In this document: positions 1 to 10,138 of the stretch, piece by piece
Numbering within the stretch: position 1 is the stretch's first letter
Layout of the letters: each line of letters starts with the position of its first letter
DNA from: Fasciola hepatica
Lineage: Eukaryota; Platyhelminthes; Trematoda; Plagiorchiida; Fasciolidae
Length of the DNA: 64,000 nt
Direction of reading: 5' to 3'
NCBI GenBank assembly: GCA_948099385.1
Contig: CANUEZ040000159.1
Coordinates: 8,016,501-8,080,500, forward strand
Position numbers and translations under genes: made by a program
Notes under the pieces: generated by a model
Databases searched by the model: none
What the model saw: the letters and a program-made list of their open reading frames with translations, nothing else
Told to the model about the DNA's origin: nothing

Positions 1-26
1 ATGCATTATCTCACGAAGGTGAAAAT

Positions 27-434
27 TTGTCGGTGTGTAAAGTTTGTGGGGCGCCTCATCGCATAGCGGAATGCCTCCGCTTCCGCAACGTAGACGTCCA
101 CGAACGATGGGGAATGGCTAAGAGACTGGGCGCGTGCTTCGTCTGTCTGAACGATTCACATATAGCAGCGATGTGCCGAACGGAACCCAGTTGTAGTCAG
201 GATGGATGCCATGGGAAACACCATTACCTACCACACAAATGCCAGATTCTTATTGCCAAAGAAGCCCCGAAGCCAAGTGTGGTCTGCTCAGTGTCTCGCT
301 CCACCAACAAGCCCATTCGCCTGGGAGTAATAGCAGTTGGTGCAGAAACCCCAGTTGGGGTTATGGGAGCGTTGGCCTTCGTAGATAGTGGCTCGGATAC
401 CACTCTGATAAGGAAGGAGTCTGCAGGTCGATAA
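27..434 (+). pseudogene. Element A gag zinc-knuckle and A17-type protease start
   Basis: The frame opens with a Cys/His cluster typical of the end of BEL/Pao gag: CKVC, a spaced His and Cys, then CFVCLNDSHIAAMC, a further Cys pair and HHYLPH. This binds the element's RNA in the particle. About 30 residues later comes FVDSGSDTTLI, the active-site motif of the A17 retroviral-type aspartic protease (DSG in place of DTG). The frame stops at 432-434 (TAA), just after the protease active site, where an intact element would continue into pol. The start is not a real initiator: the window simply cuts gag here. The rest of the protease is scattered over other frames between 440 and 620. Confidence 0.85.
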
Positions 435-622
435 GGGATCAGAGGGAATCAATCTTCATTAGCGGTGAGCACAGTAAGTGGCACCCAGGTCATCCAGTCG
501 ACCAAACTGCACCTAAAACTCCTTTCCTTGGTCAACAACAGTAGAGCAGAAACTCTAGAAGCATTCAACAAGAAGGATTTGCCGATGAGAGCACCTCAGT
601 CAATGCAATCGATTCTGACTCA

Positions 623-1021
623 GTGGCCGCATGTCGACGGGGTTACGATCTGGGTTGGCGGGATAACGAAATTGATCTGCTGATCAGTTGTGATATACCG
701 GAAGCGCACTGGGTGCTGGATCAAAAAATGGGAAGCCGCAAAGCACCCTATGCGGTACGCACTATATTCGGCTGGACTTTATATGGTAGTACAGATGGAA
801 GATGCGGCAAACAAATCCAAATCAACTGCTCTTCGGTGTAAACAGCGAACATTGAACAGGCATTCCAACAGCTGTATGACGCCAAATTTGCCGACCTGGC
901 CATTGATAGAGATGCCCCATCACGAGACGATTGGGCGGCTTTGAAAATGATAGCCAAGAACGCCAAGTATGTAATAGATCGTGTCGAGGTTCCTGTTTCG
1001 TGAAGACCCAACATAAAACCT
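623..1021 (+). pseudogene. Element A protease/RT linker fragment
   Basis: One frame here encodes EAHWVLDQKMGSRKAPYAVR followed by a GWTLYG motif. This is the conserved Pao-clade linker, in which a His-Trp pair, a Pro-Tyr-Ala-Val run and a GW.L.G motif precede the reverse transcriptase. The same block recurs in element B near 6650-6745, which supports the alignment. The frame ends at 839-841 and coding similarity passes into other frames, so at least one frameshift lies between here and the RT at 1022. Confidence 0.75.
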
Positions 1022-1783
1022 ATGCCAAACAGCCGAGAAATGACTCTGAGAAGATTTTGCTTCCTCAAGACCAGGCCAATTCGAGAACCACAATTAGGGC
1101 TAGAATACACGCGTGCCATGCAACGTAACATCGACTTGGGTTATATAGAAGGAGTGGATACAGCGGTAATCAGCGCAAACTTGAGGTGGTACCCACCTCA
1201 TCACCCGGTCGTGAACCTAAAGAAACCGGGGAAGGTCAGGGTGGTTCTAGACTGTGCCGCAAAATGTCAGGGTGTGTCACTCAACGACCGTGTACTACAG
1301 GGCTCAGACTGGACAATACCATTAGTCGAGGTTTTATGTCGTTTTCCGCTAGGAAAAGCGGTTTTCTCCGAGGACATACGTGAAATGTTTCTACAACTGA
1401 AGATGCCCGTTAAAGATAGGGACGCCTTTCGTCTTCTCTGGTGGCCCGAAAAAGACGCAAATCGAGCACCAGAGGAGTACAGGCTGACCGTGTATCCCTT
1501 TGGGAAGGTATCATCCCCCTTCTGTGCTAACTTTGCCCTCCGGAAGATTCTCAAGCGTTTTGGCGGTACCAGTAATCTGTTGGGAAGAGCAATGGACCAC
1601 TTCCACTTGGACGACTTTCAGTATTCCTTTGACGGCTCAAATACTACCATTCTACATATGACCGAACTAACCGCCACTTTAAAGGCCGGAGGATTCAACC
1701 TCACTAAATGGACTTCAAATGGACAGGAAGTGCTCAATGTTATCCCGAAGTCCGAGGGAACGGGGTGCGCGAGGAAGCTTTAA
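1022..1783 (+). pseudogene. Element A reverse transcriptase
   Basis: This 253-codon open stretch is the largest piece of element A. It carries the BEL/Pao RT fingers and palm blocks: WYPPHHPV, then VRVVLDCAAK, SLNDRVLQG, a DIREMFLQL block holding the first catalytic Asp, the YRLTVYPFG block, SPFCANFALR, and HLDDF at the YxDD position. Both aspartates of the YxDD box are kept, although the leading Tyr is His. The element would copy its RNA into cDNA in the particle. The frame ends at 1783, and the thumb region continues in other frames, where PLGFALPWLLPGK is readable near 1925. An intact element would have one uninterrupted frame, so this copy is dead. Confidence 0.9.
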
Positions 1784-2043
1784 GTATCCTCTTCACAAAT
1801 GGAGCGCACGCTTGGAGTTCAATGGAAACCCGGTGGTGGCGAAACCATATTGGCTCTACACCTACCCGAATGACCAGCCACACGGAAAGAAATCCTACCA
1901 TCAGTCTCAAGCCTCCATGATCCCCTAGGTTTCGCTTTGCCATGGTTGTTACCGGGAAAGTGCTTGCTGCAACGATGTGGCAGAGGGGGATCGGTTGGGA
2001 CGAACCTCTCCAGGATGACAATGAGAAGCGATAACACGACTGG

Positions 2044-2340
2044 TTGCACGGCGTAGATCAACTTGATGAGATCAAGATACAAAGATGCTTGACAGGAATC
2101 AAGTGTACAAACGATGCCCAACTTTACTTGTTTTCAGATGCATCAGAAATAGGCTATGGGATAGTGGCTTACGGCTGCTGGGTGGACGAAAACGGTGGGC
2201 TGCACAGTGAGATAGTATTCGTAAAGGCGAGATTGGCTCCACTGAAGACGGTGTCGATTCCGAGGCTGGAACTGACTGCAGCGGTGCAGACCGTGACAGC
2301 CGTGATGCTTATTAGAAGATACTTTGATCAGATAAACTGA
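2044..2340 (+). pseudogene. Element A RNase H-like region
   Basis: The frame contains LYLFSDASEIGYGIVAYGCW and VSIPRLELTAA. These are the hallmark motifs of the Pao-type RNase H region, with the Asp of SDAS as first acidic residue and Glu in PRLEL. It would remove the RNA strand during reverse transcription. The frame stops at 2338-2340; the following WYVRS-like region resumes at 2356 in another frame. A matching block in element B (8050-8334) has the first Asp changed, so A is better preserved at this site. Confidence 0.85.
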
Positions 2341-2355
2341 GAACCAAACTTTTGG

Positions 2356-3138
2356 ATGGGCTTAGCCACGGTGCCACATTACATAAGCAACATGACTACT
2401 CGCTTTAACACCTTCGTGGCCAACAGACTGACTATGATTCCCGAGCCGACTAAAACCGATCGATGGCACTATGTACGATCCGCCAGCAACCCGGCCGACT
2501 TCTACTCATGGTGCCCGAGAACACTTAAAGGGCCGCGGAAGTGGATAACGGGACCGGACGTCCTAACTGCATCTAAGAAGACGTGGCCAACGCCACTAAT
2601 AACTAAGCCTGATGATGGCAATCTCGAGACCAAAAGACTGATGCTGGCTACAAACTCAACGGAAACCGTAAGTCTAATAGAAAAACTGTGCCACTTCACC
2701 AACTGGACAAAAATGTTAGGAGCCGTGGTCTGGTGGACACGATACAAATTACTCCTATTGATTATGGAAGGCGCACGACCACAGAACATATTAAATGTGG
2801 GGACGACTCTACCGGGCGAGCTGAATCAAGTCGAATTGAACGTTCTACGCTTACTACAACTAGGTGCCTTTCCGCTTAAGACCCGCGTGCTAGCCAGGAT
2901 AGATGATAACACCAAAGGAAACGGGCTGTCGCATAGAAATATCCGAAGATTAAACCCCATGCGAGCCAATGGGATACTGAGAGATGCTGGGCGGCCGACG
3001 AATTCAAATCTAGAGTACGAAACAAAACACCCCATAGTAGTCCCTGGTGACCACCACATAACGAGATGCCTGATAGACCATGTACGTCGGGAAGAGGGAC
3101 ACGCAGGTTCGCATCACTTATTGGACAATATACGTTGA
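2356..3138 (+). pseudogene. Element A RNase H tail and integrase zinc-binding domain
   Basis: This 260-codon frame starts with the end of the RNase H region: NRLTMIPEPTKTDRWHYVRS followed by NPADFYSW, the usual tether between RNase H and integrase in this clade. Its C-terminal 30 residues include HHITRCLIDHVRREEGHAGS, the His half of the HHCC zinc-binding domain. The matching Cys pair, CITC, lies in the next frame at about 3190. The frame stops at 3136-3138 in the middle of the zinc domain, and the integrase continues from 3145 in another frame. Confidence 0.85.
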
Positions 3139-3144
3139 CGATTT

Positions 3145-4146
3145 TTGGTGACAAAGGGATCAGCGACGGTCAAGCGAGTCACAGGCAACTGCATCACTTG
3201 TCGTCGCCGGAGTGCGGTGGCGGGCCAACAAATGATGGCCTCCCTTCCAGCCGTGAGAGTTCAACCGGGATGGTGCCCGTCCGTGGAAATTGGAGTCGAC
3301 TACTTTGGCCCGTTAATTGTACGACAGCAAAAGAGCACCCAAAAGAGGTATGGCTGCCTGATAACATGTTCACAATCCAGAGCAGTCCACCTCGAAGTAG
3401 TGCATAATATGACCACCGATTCATTTCTTATGGCCTTTCAAAGGTTCATCGCGAGGTAGGGCATCCCCAAGAATGTATACTCAGACAATGGCTCGAAATT
3501 CGTTGGGGACCATAAGGAGTTAGAGGAATGATGGAACCACCTGGACCACGCCAAAATACAAAACAAGACCGTAGCAAAGGGGATAGAATGGCACTTCAAC
3601 CCACCTTATGCCAGTCATCGTGGTGGCCTTTTGGAAAGGCTGATGCGATCGACTGGGAAAATAATCACAGCCCTGACCTCACAACAAACCCTCGATGACG
3701 AGACGCTGACTAATCTAGTAACAGGAGTAGAACGCATATTGAACAACAGACCCCTGATTCCGATCTTCCCAGACCCGGAAGGCGAACAGGCATTCACCCC
3801 CAATTACCTGTTAATACTTTGGTCAAACGCAGGAGCAACCACGCCGAAAACCCTGCGTGGGACGTACGTCGTTGGATGGAAACAAGTGAACCACCTGGCA
3901 CAGGCCTTCTGGAAACGTTGGACGAGGGAGTACTTACCAACACTGCAGCTTCGGCAAAAGTGGATCTCCAAACAGAGTTCGTTCAGAAGTGGCGATGTGG
4001 TCATCCTCGGGGAGAGCTACTTACATAAAGACGATTGGCCGGTTGGGGTGATCAAGGACTGCCGTAGAAAAGTCGATGGCCTCGGTGGTGGTGGGAACGA
4101 ACAAAGGAGACGTATTGCGAGATATCAACAAGATATGTTTGCTTGA
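3145..4146 (+). pseudogene. Element A integrase core and DUF5641 tail
   Basis: The first frame (3145-3459) gives the Cys pair of the zinc domain and IGVDYFGPL with the first catalytic Asp. In-frame stops follow near 3457 and 3530, with SDNGSKFVG (second Asp) between them. The second frame (3631-4146) begins LLERLMRS, which holds the catalytic Glu, and ends in the DUF5641 segment typical of BEL/Pao integrases, with the NHLAQAFWKRW and LPTLQLRQKW motifs. All three acidic residues of the DDE triad are present, so death came from stops and frameshifts rather than active-site change. Coding similarity ends near 4146. Confidence 0.88.
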
Positions 4147-4407
4147 AGGTAACAATGACGTGGGCGAAGCCGACGCTACAGACCAAGCTAAACTCAAGTC
4201 TACAGATACAAAATGAAGCCGGATTAATTTATTTATCTCTCATGCATTCTCCTGTGGATCCCAACATTTTACACTGTCTCTGAACTATATTTGTGTCTTA
4301 TTTTAAACGGTGTTCACGATTTACAATGAAGTTGGTTGTCGAGGCCCCAGTTCAGCACGGGACACGACATTGTTTGTGGAGAAGCGGCAACTCTGGAACA
4401 AGCACTT
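4147..4407 (+). other. Probable 3' untranslated/LTR part of element A, interrupted by element B
   Basis: Between the end of element A's integrase tail and the left LTR of B are about 260 bases with no coding signal. In a BEL/Pao element this is where the 3' untranslated region and LTR lie. The sequence after B (from 12,613) may be the displaced remainder. I cannot show this without an intact relative, because no second copy of these bases occurs in the window. Confidence 0.35.
4403..4407. repeat. Left target-site duplication of element B (CACTT)
   Basis: The five bases before the left LTR of B read CACTT, and the five after its right LTR (12,613-12,617) read TACTT. A 5-bp duplication is normal for BEL/Pao integrases. 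One mismatch fits the age of the copy. Confidence 0.7.
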
Positions 4408-4831
4408 TGTAAACGAGTTCCGAATACCCCGTTCCATGCATTAACATCCGTGGTACAAACGACATTTTTCATTCGTATGAAGTATTTTTGCCGGAATTCC
4501 GATCGTTTGTTTTATTGCTCTAAGTCTTTGTCTCAAACCGGGCTCCCACCGTTGCCTTGAGCGTGAGTCGCTCAGCTCGAACTTCGTTGTGATCGTGTTT
4601 GGTATTCTCATCCTCTGTATCTAACATTTTGATGTAATCCAGCTGCAGTTGTTGATTTGTTGTTTAATTCGGAGCGTAAGAGCCCAGAAGGAACACTATT
4701 GAGGTTTGATTGTTGAAGAATCAATTAGTTTGTCGTATATAGTACCACAGCTATTTGGAGTTGATTTTTTTTAGCTGTGCCGGAATTGGTTTTTGCGCGT
4801 CGCTCGGACGTTTTGATGGCTTGGCTTTACA
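4408..4831 (+). repeat. Left LTR of element B
   Basis: The repeat starts TGTAAA and ends TTTACA, so the termini form a 6-bp inverted repeat with the canonical TG...CA. The copy at 12,189-12,612 has exactly the same length. Identity is about 97 %, and five of the roughly 12 differences cluster in the last 25 bases. Promoter and polyadenylation signals are expected inside but I cannot place them. About 15 bases downstream, TTGGCAACAACTGAG is a candidate primer-binding site, uncertain because of its distance from the LTR. Confidence 0.92.
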
Positions 4832-5040
4832 GTATTTAACACTCTTGGCAACAACTGAGATATGAAATCGGGCAGTTATTGGGCAAACCGTCCCGAATCA
4901 GAGGACAATACCCTGCAGGTGAACGAGGCCTTTTTGCCAGTAGGCTTTGGTCGTGTTCCTTGCTTAGGCTCTTGTATAACAGATTGTTCTATGGGTTGCT
5001 CGGTTTCCAACAGAGCTAGAGCAGATCTGTTTTACCTGAG

Positions 5041-6060
5041 TTGAAGGAGGAGCAGTTTGCAGAACAGCTAGAGTCAGATGAGCAACCTAAGCTGCTTGAT
5101 ATGAGGAATGATTCGGAAGTGGCGAAACTGCGCTTGACGCTCGCTGAGGAAGAAGAAAACTAGTCAACAGGAATGAAGTCAATGCTAAAGTGATGGATAC
5201 TGAACATCTTTCTCGCTACCCACGTGATTGCCGAGTACAGAACGATGCACCACGAACAACAAGCGTGGTTCCAGCGGCGAAATCTGCAGTCGGTGTGGGA
5301 TGCGATTGCCGAATCTGTTATTCTGCCTTCAATACTGGCATACAATAGGCTTAGGAAAATCCTAAAGGATCTGTGTGGACAATATCAAGTAGTGGCTCGT
5401 TCACTGATTGACGGCTTACTGCGAGGTTTGTATCCTCTGATTTAAAATTTGGATGCCCTGACCAAGTTGTTGTTGAAAATGCTCGACTGTAGAGCTGCCC
5501 TCACACAGATGAATTGCATGTCAGATCTCAACCCACTGCAGACCAAGGAACGGATTATTTGAGTGCTTCCAACGCGTCTCCAGGGTTTGTGGGCTAGGGC
5601 CGTTGATGGTATCTTGAGAAGAGAAAATGAACCCAGGTTTCAAGATGTGCAGCACTCAGTTTCCCATGGGGCATGGATTGCTGGAAGCAGGTTTGGCAAA
5701 CTGACTGCCGATAGCAAGACTCAGGAGTATTCGCTGTCATTCAGTTGGAGGAATTATGCACAAAGCCTGCGTCCAGAAGCGACACGGTTCACGCCAAATC
5801 AGGGCAGCACTTTTTTGGCTGCAGCTAATAGATGCCCGGTATGTAATGGAATACATGCACTTGAGGAATATCAGCTATTCCAGTCTCGTGATGTGCTTTG
5901 TCTTTGGGCATTGGTTAATGAAATCAAGGCTTGTTTTTCGCGTCTCAAGTGTGGACATCAGTCTTGCAACTGTCCTGTTTACAAACCAAGTTCAACACCA
6001 GGTTGTCAGAAACGGCACCACCCTCCACTGCATGTTGCACAGAAGCACTGTGCCGATCGA
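5041..6060 (+). pseudogene. Element B gag
   Basis: The gag region is spread over several frames. It begins with an acidic, probably helical stretch ending LTLAEEEEN at a stop near 5160. A middle part (5224-5445) has YQVVARSLIDGLLRGLYPL, continuing after a stop into KMLDCRAALTQMNCMSDLN, a pattern common in Pao gag. The last part (5563-6050) has LPTRLQGLWARAV and then a Cys/His cluster starting CPVCNGIHALEE and ending HHPPLH. One Cys of the first knuckle is replaced by Tyr (EEYQLF). I chose no start codon because the N-terminus is broken. Confidence 0.75.
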
Positions 6061-6241
6061 GTCACGCAAGATACAACACAGTGCGATGAGGTTTTCCGTT
6101 TCCCTCTCATTTTTAGCGGGGATTCGACGAAATGCACCCGGCAGTGGTGGGTGCATAACTGGCGTGCATACCATCGAAGGAAATCTGGATGCTCGATTGG
6201 CCGTGGCCACTACCCGTCCTGTGAAAACTGAACTGAACTGA
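6060..6241 (+). repeat. Dispersed repeat R1, copy 1 (+), at the gag/protease boundary of element B
   Basis: This stretch of about 165-180 bp is shared with 15,069-15,250 (minus) and 21,339-21,525 (plus). Shared landmarks are TGAGGTT near the start, TTTTTAGC, a GTGGTGGG block, CGCTCGATTGG and a tail of repeated GAACT units. The interior position in an LTR element, the short length and the simple-sequence tail suggest a SINE or other short non-autonomous insertion. The left edge is fuzzy. It separates the gag Cys/His cluster from the protease at 6252. Confidence 0.65.
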
Positions 6242-6251
6242 ACCGAACAGA

Positions 6252-6461
6252 ATGTCGTTTCAGTTTAAGCGTGCTACCATTACGAGTAGGCTGACCGGAG
6301 GCTCTGTGGAGGCCTACGCTCTGCTGGACAGCGGGTCCGATGTGGCCTCAATACAAAAAGACCCTATGGAGCTGGTGGGCTTGAAGGCATCCCCGACCTC
6401 ACTTTTGATTTCGACCGCAAATGGGACTACCACTTGGAAATCAGGAATAAAGGAGCTGTGA
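6252..6461 (+). pseudogene. Element B A17-type protease
   Basis: The frame contains YALLDSGSDVASIQ, the DSG active-site motif of the Pao-clade aspartic protease, followed by ISTANGTT, which fits the flap-side strand of the fold. It would cut the Gag-Pol precursor. It stops at 6459-6461, about 45 residues after the active site, so the domain is truncated. The next frame (6489) continues directly, indicating a single frameshift or stop between them. Confidence 0.8.
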
Positions 6462-6488
6462 CTGAACTCATTATCAGAGAATTATTTC

Positions 6489-7277
6489 GTGAATATAGAG
6501 AGAGCCTTTTGTGTTGATAGGCTATCAATCCAAGCAGTCCAGTACTGCGCAGATGCGGACGTTCTATCCTGGCCTCACCTACATTGCGTCCAAAGGCCGA
6601 ATTTGAAAGATTCGAGAGTGCGAATCCTGATAGGTGCCGACGTCCCAGAAGCACATTGGGCATTAGAGCAAAGATGCGGCAAAAGAAAACAACCCTATGC
6701 TGTGCGGACGATTTTAGGATGGATTGTTCTTGGTCCGATAAACCAGGAACCACGCTTTGTGAGGACAGTAAACCACTTTGAGAGGGAAATGGACCCTTTA
6801 GCAGAACAGATCGATCGACTATACAACGCCGATTTCCGCGATGGGTGTGCATCGGAAAACTCTCCTTCATTAGAAGAAAAACAGGCGGTTGATATGGTTT
6901 CCAGTGCCACAACCTGGTCGGACGGACACTATGAAGTTGCACTTCCGTGGAGGAATCCTGAAGTGAGACTACCAAATAACTACATTGTGGCCAAAGAGAG
7001 ATTGAACGGTTTAAAGAAAAGTTTTGCTCGTGAACCTGAATTCTTTGATAGATACTCCACAATAATAGAGAGTTATGTGTGCAAGGGCCATGCCCAGTTA
7101 GTGCCCGATGTACAGCTAAAATTGGGTTTGGAGCCACATTGGTACTTACCACATCACGCAGTTACAAACCCTAAAAAGCCTAGTAAGTTTAGGGTGGTGT
7201 TTGACTGTGCGGCTGCATTCCAGGGACGTTCCTTGAATGATTACTTTCTACAAGGGCCAGAGACGACAGAAAGCTGA
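6489..7277 (+). pseudogene. Element B linker and N-terminal reverse transcriptase
   Basis: This 262-codon frame starts with the protease/RT linker: PEAHWALEQRCGKRKQPYAV, then ILGWIVLGP. It reaches the RT fingers: PHWYLPHHAVTNPKKPSKFR, VVFDCAA and SLNDYFLQGP. The frame ends at a TGA at 7275-7277 just before the block with the first catalytic Asp. That block is readable directly downstream as ALAADTEEMFVHV. The RT is otherwise close to element A's in layout, so A and B are distinct families of one clade. Confidence 0.88.
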
Positions 7278-7852
7278 GAGGGAGTGTTTCTTCGCTTTCA
7301 AAAGGAATCTGTTGCATTGGCTGCGGATACTGAGGAAATGTTTGTGCACGTTCGAGTGCCAACGAGAGACGAAGGAGCGCTGAGGTTCGTTTGGTGAGAA
7401 AATGTCAACTAGGTGGTAATCTTGTTGAATATCGAATGACTGCCCACCCATTTGTTGCCGCCCCCTCCCCATTTTGTGCGAATTTCGCGTTGCGTCGCAT
7501 TGCAGATGATTGAGAAGGACAGTATGAGGATAACATCTCCAGGGCCTTGTATGGTAACTTCTACGTAGACGGCAGTCTTGCGTCCTTGCCCACACCGGAG
7601 AATGCAAAAGGTTTTGCTATCCAGCTGAGTGAATTTCCATCACGAAGCGAGTTTCTGCTTCATGAGTGGGTGTGTAATCGTAGGAAGGTGCTGGATAATT
7701 TACCGAAATCTGAGCTGGCCCATACCACTTTGAAAATAGACGATTGCGCGCCAGTGCCGGAGAAGACGCTGGGATTTGAATGGAAACCAGTAGAAGACAC
7801 TTTCCAGTTTTCATTCTCAACACGCGAAAAACCTCAAACAAGGTGTGGCTAG
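7278..7852 (+). pseudogene. Element B reverse transcriptase palm, second catalytic Asp changed to Gly
   Basis: Downstream of the TGA, coding similarity continues through ALAADTEEMFVHV, a frameshifted SPFCANFALRRIA block and NFYVDGSLAS at the YxDD box. The last is in the frame 7547-7852. Codon 7571-7573 is GGC, where a working enzyme has the second Asp, consistent with a single A-to-G change. The RT could not be active even if the frame were open. The thumb follows as far as about 7850. Confidence 0.82.
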
Positions 7853-8049
7853 TTGTCCATAGTATCATCCGTGTTCGACCCACTAGGGTTAGTTTCACCT
7901 TTCATTCTTCCAGGCAAGGTGTTATTGCAATCACAGTGTCGCTTGAAGCCTGGTTGGAACGACGCAATTGGGGGAAAACCCATACGATGCCGAATGAGTG
8001 GTTAAGAAGTATGGAACAACTTTGAGCATTCAAAATTCAGCTTTCTCGT

Positions 8050-9153
8050 ATGAGAGGCGACTCACTGAACAAAAATGCACAGCTTCATGTATCTTGTGGC
8101 GCTTCCAAAGTCGGCTATGGAGTGGTGGCGTATTCCGGAATGGTTTTAAGGGAAGCAGTTCTCTATTGTGCCCTACTGTTCACCAAATCAAAGGCAGCTC
8201 CTATGAAGACCGTAACGATCCCTCGATTGGAGTTAGCCGCAGCAAGACTGGCCGTTGGAGTCTCTCGGATTCTCACAAAAAAAAAACTGGAATCAAATTT
8301 GATAAGACTTATTGCTGGACTGAGTCTGCTATAGTTTTGCGCCATATAAACAATACCCAAACGGGATTTAGTAGGTACTTCTCCAACCGTTTGGCTAAAA
8401 TCCATCAGTGGTCGGAACCCTGGCAGTGGCGTCATGTCAGGTCGGAGGCTAACCCTGCAGACTTGGCGTCAAGAAGCACAACGTCACCGAGTGATATCAA
8501 CTGTTGGTTCGAAGGTCCTAACTTCTTGAGAAACGATGAAACCTTTTGGCCGACCACTCCTTCGGTTGCTGCGGCACCACCGGACTTGAAGTTGAAACAG
8601 CCTTCGAGTACGGTTCTTACAGTGTTTCAGGATACACGGACGGACGTACTTCTATCTGGTTACTCCAGTTGGTTTCACCTCCTAAAGTCGACAGTGTGGT
8701 TAACCTCTTTTAAAGTGTACATTGCAGTCATGAGAGGCGGTCTCACAGACCTGGGACTGAAAACTGGGCCGCTGAAGTTGCACGGCATTGCTAAAGCGGA
8801 GGAATGTGTTATCCTGATTGCACAAGCTAAGGTCTATGGTGAAGAGTTGATATGGTTGCAAGCAAGGAATAATAACCTATGCGCCAACAAATCTCCGAGG
8901 AACAGGACTCTATTAAAACTCGATCCAATTTTATTAAATGTAATTATTTGTGTTGCAGGACGACCGAACTGCTCCAGTCGGCTTCGGTGTGTGAAACATC
9001 CGGTGATTCTACCCGAGACTCACCCTATTACAGACCCGATAATCCGATGGTATCATGTAGTGGAAGGACACGCAGGACCATCCCAGCTACTCGCGGAACT
9101 TCACAAAATATTTTGGATTGTACGGAGAGGAGCTGCTGTCAAGCGTGTACTTG
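8050..9153 (+). pseudogene. Element B RNase H-like region and integrase zinc-binding domain
   Basis: The frame 8050-8334 carries SKVGYGVVAYSGM and TIPRLELAAARLAV of the RNase H region; the usual SDAS is altered to a form with CGAS. A second frame from about 8300 continues with AKIHQWSEPWQWRHVRSEAN, PADLASRS and then TDPIIRWYHVVEGHAGPSQL, the His half of the integrase zinc domain. The reading is cut at 9153 by the insertion of element C. The integrase resumes on the far side at 11,094. Confidence 0.85.
9150..9153. repeat. Left target-site duplication of element C (CTTG)
   Basis: CTTG directly precedes the left LTR of C and is repeated at 11,094-11,097 directly after its right LTR. A 4-bp duplication is within the usual 4-6 bp range for LTR retrotransposon integrases. 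Confidence 0.85.
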
Positions 9154-9445
9154 CGTTGTGAGTGTATATACTACTTATTAAGTAGTTGATTGCTGAAGGC
9201 GGAACTATCGTCATTCGCGGATTAACAAAGCCGCTATGCCCAAGAGACCGAACGCAAGAAGGTGAACAGCAACAGGCGAACCACACAACTGCTTCTCCGT
9301 CGGATGGTGACTGTCTCCAAGTGAAGGGGAACGGTGACTTTCCAAACAAGCATGTTTGTAACGTTTGTTTTGTTTTGTCGATGTCTGAACGAGCTATTGG
9401 CAATAAACAACCTATTCACCCAGGCACGTCTTGTGGATTATAACA
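9154..9445 (+). repeat. Left LTR of element C
   Basis: The repeat runs from the base after the CTTG duplication to ATAACA. The right copy starts TGTTGTGAG; the left one starts CGTTGTGAG, so its first base appears mutated T to C. Two further differences lie near 9193 and 9386. An AATAAA hexamer (within GGCAATAAACAACC, near 9400) is a probable polyadenylation signal and would place the R region nearby. Length and ends match the right copy exactly. Confidence 0.93.
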
Positions 9446-9447
9446 TT

Positions 9448-9460
9448 TGGTGCCGTGACC
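9448..9460 (+). promoter_or_regulatory. Primer-binding site of element C
   Basis: TGGTGCCGTGACC starts two bases after the LTR end. It begins with TGG, the complement of a tRNA CCA tail, and lies where minus-strand priming occurs. It would pair with a tRNA ending GGTCACGGCACCA. I cannot name the tRNA without the genome's tRNA set. Confidence 0.8.
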
Positions 9461-9463
9461 AGA

Positions 9464-10138
9464 ATGGATCTACCATGGCCGGAGCCGTTTGAGGATGGCG
9501 ACATACGGATCTTCCTGGAGGATTTCGAGGATCTGGCGGAGCTCTCGGGGATCCAGTCGGACCGGGGTAAGTTGACGGCCCTTCGAGCGCTTCTCAAGGG
9601 CAGGCCGCGGGCGGTGCTGGATGCGGCGCGAAGGGGCCCGAAGGAGCTGAAGTGGGCCGCCGCCAAGGACGCCCTGATTGCAGGACTGGACACCCCGGCC
9701 GACCGTCAAGACTCTATGCGCCGGTTCAAGTCCGCCCAGCTGGGGGTTGGTACGGACCCGCTGGTGCACGCCGTCGCGCTCCGCTCACTCCTGGAACGTG
9801 CGTTGCCAACGCTGGATGAGGCGTCACGGGCAGACCTGGTGGCATACCGATTTGTGGATAGTCTGCCGGAGCCCTTGCGTGGGATGGTACGCGTCGCCCG
9901 TGCCGGCCGTTCACTGAATTTGGTCCAGCTCGCGGACGTGGCTCGAGAACTGGCCATGCTTGACGTGCCTGTGGTCAATACGGCCCATGTCGGAGATTCA
10001 TGGAAGGACGTCGAACTTGTGGGGGAGAATTATGAACTGGACCTTTCGAACCTGGAGGACGAACCAGTGAAAGCCGAACAGTTGGAAGAAACCGAGTTTT
10101 CTTGCTGTGGAAACGTGGAAACTATCTTATACGAATAG
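9464..10138 (+). CDS. Element C Gag capsid-like protein
   Basis: The ATG at 9464 is the first after the primer-binding site and opens 224 codons to a TAG at 10,136-10,138. The protein starts MDLPWPEPFEDGDIRIFLED and is helical and charged throughout. Features such as LTALRALLKGRPRAVLDAA, FKSAQLGVGTDPLVHAVALR and DLVAYRFVDSLPEPLRG match the general pattern of Ty3/Gypsy capsid domains: aromatic and acidic start, LL.G.A, RFK...G and FV..L. No CCHC zinc knuckle follows. A role in particle assembly and packaging of element RNA is inferred from the family. The frame is intact over this length, unlike all neighbours, and strongly GC-rich. Confidence 0.8.
   Translation: MDLPWPEPFEDGDIRIFLEDFEDLAELSGIQSDRGKLTALRALLKGRPRAVLDAARRGPKELKWAAAKDALIAGLDTPADRQDSMRRFKSAQLGVGTDPLVHAVALRSLLERALPTLDEASRADLVAYRFVDSLPEPLRGMVRVARAGRSLNLVQLADVARELAMLDVPVVNTAHVGDSWKDVELVGENYELDLSNLEDEPVKAEQLEETEFSCCGNVETILYE

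Larger units (their letters stand above)
1..4146 (+). mobile_element. Element A: decayed BEL/Pao LTR retrotransposon, pol domains in order, 5' end outside the window
   Basis: The six-frame reading shows the whole BEL/Pao order on the + strand: gag zinc-knuckle, aspartic protease, reverse transcriptase, RNase H-like region, integrase and the DUF5641 tail. The parts lie in different frames with stops between them, so the copy cannot make a polyprotein. No 5' LTR is visible because the window starts inside gag. Sequence after about 4150 should hold its 3' untranslated part and LTR, but without a second LTR copy I cannot delimit it. Element B is inserted at 4408, so the rest of A's 3' end may resume at 12,613. 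Family assignment is confident; the 3' boundary is not known. Confidence 0.9.

Noticed and set aside
9186..9443. 85-codon open frame repeated at 10,834-11,091
   Set aside because: It is the LTR itself read as protein; both copies are the same non-coding repeat.
9470..9978. Long antisense open frames over the element C gag
   Set aside because: They are shadows caused by the high GC content of the sense frame; no motifs.
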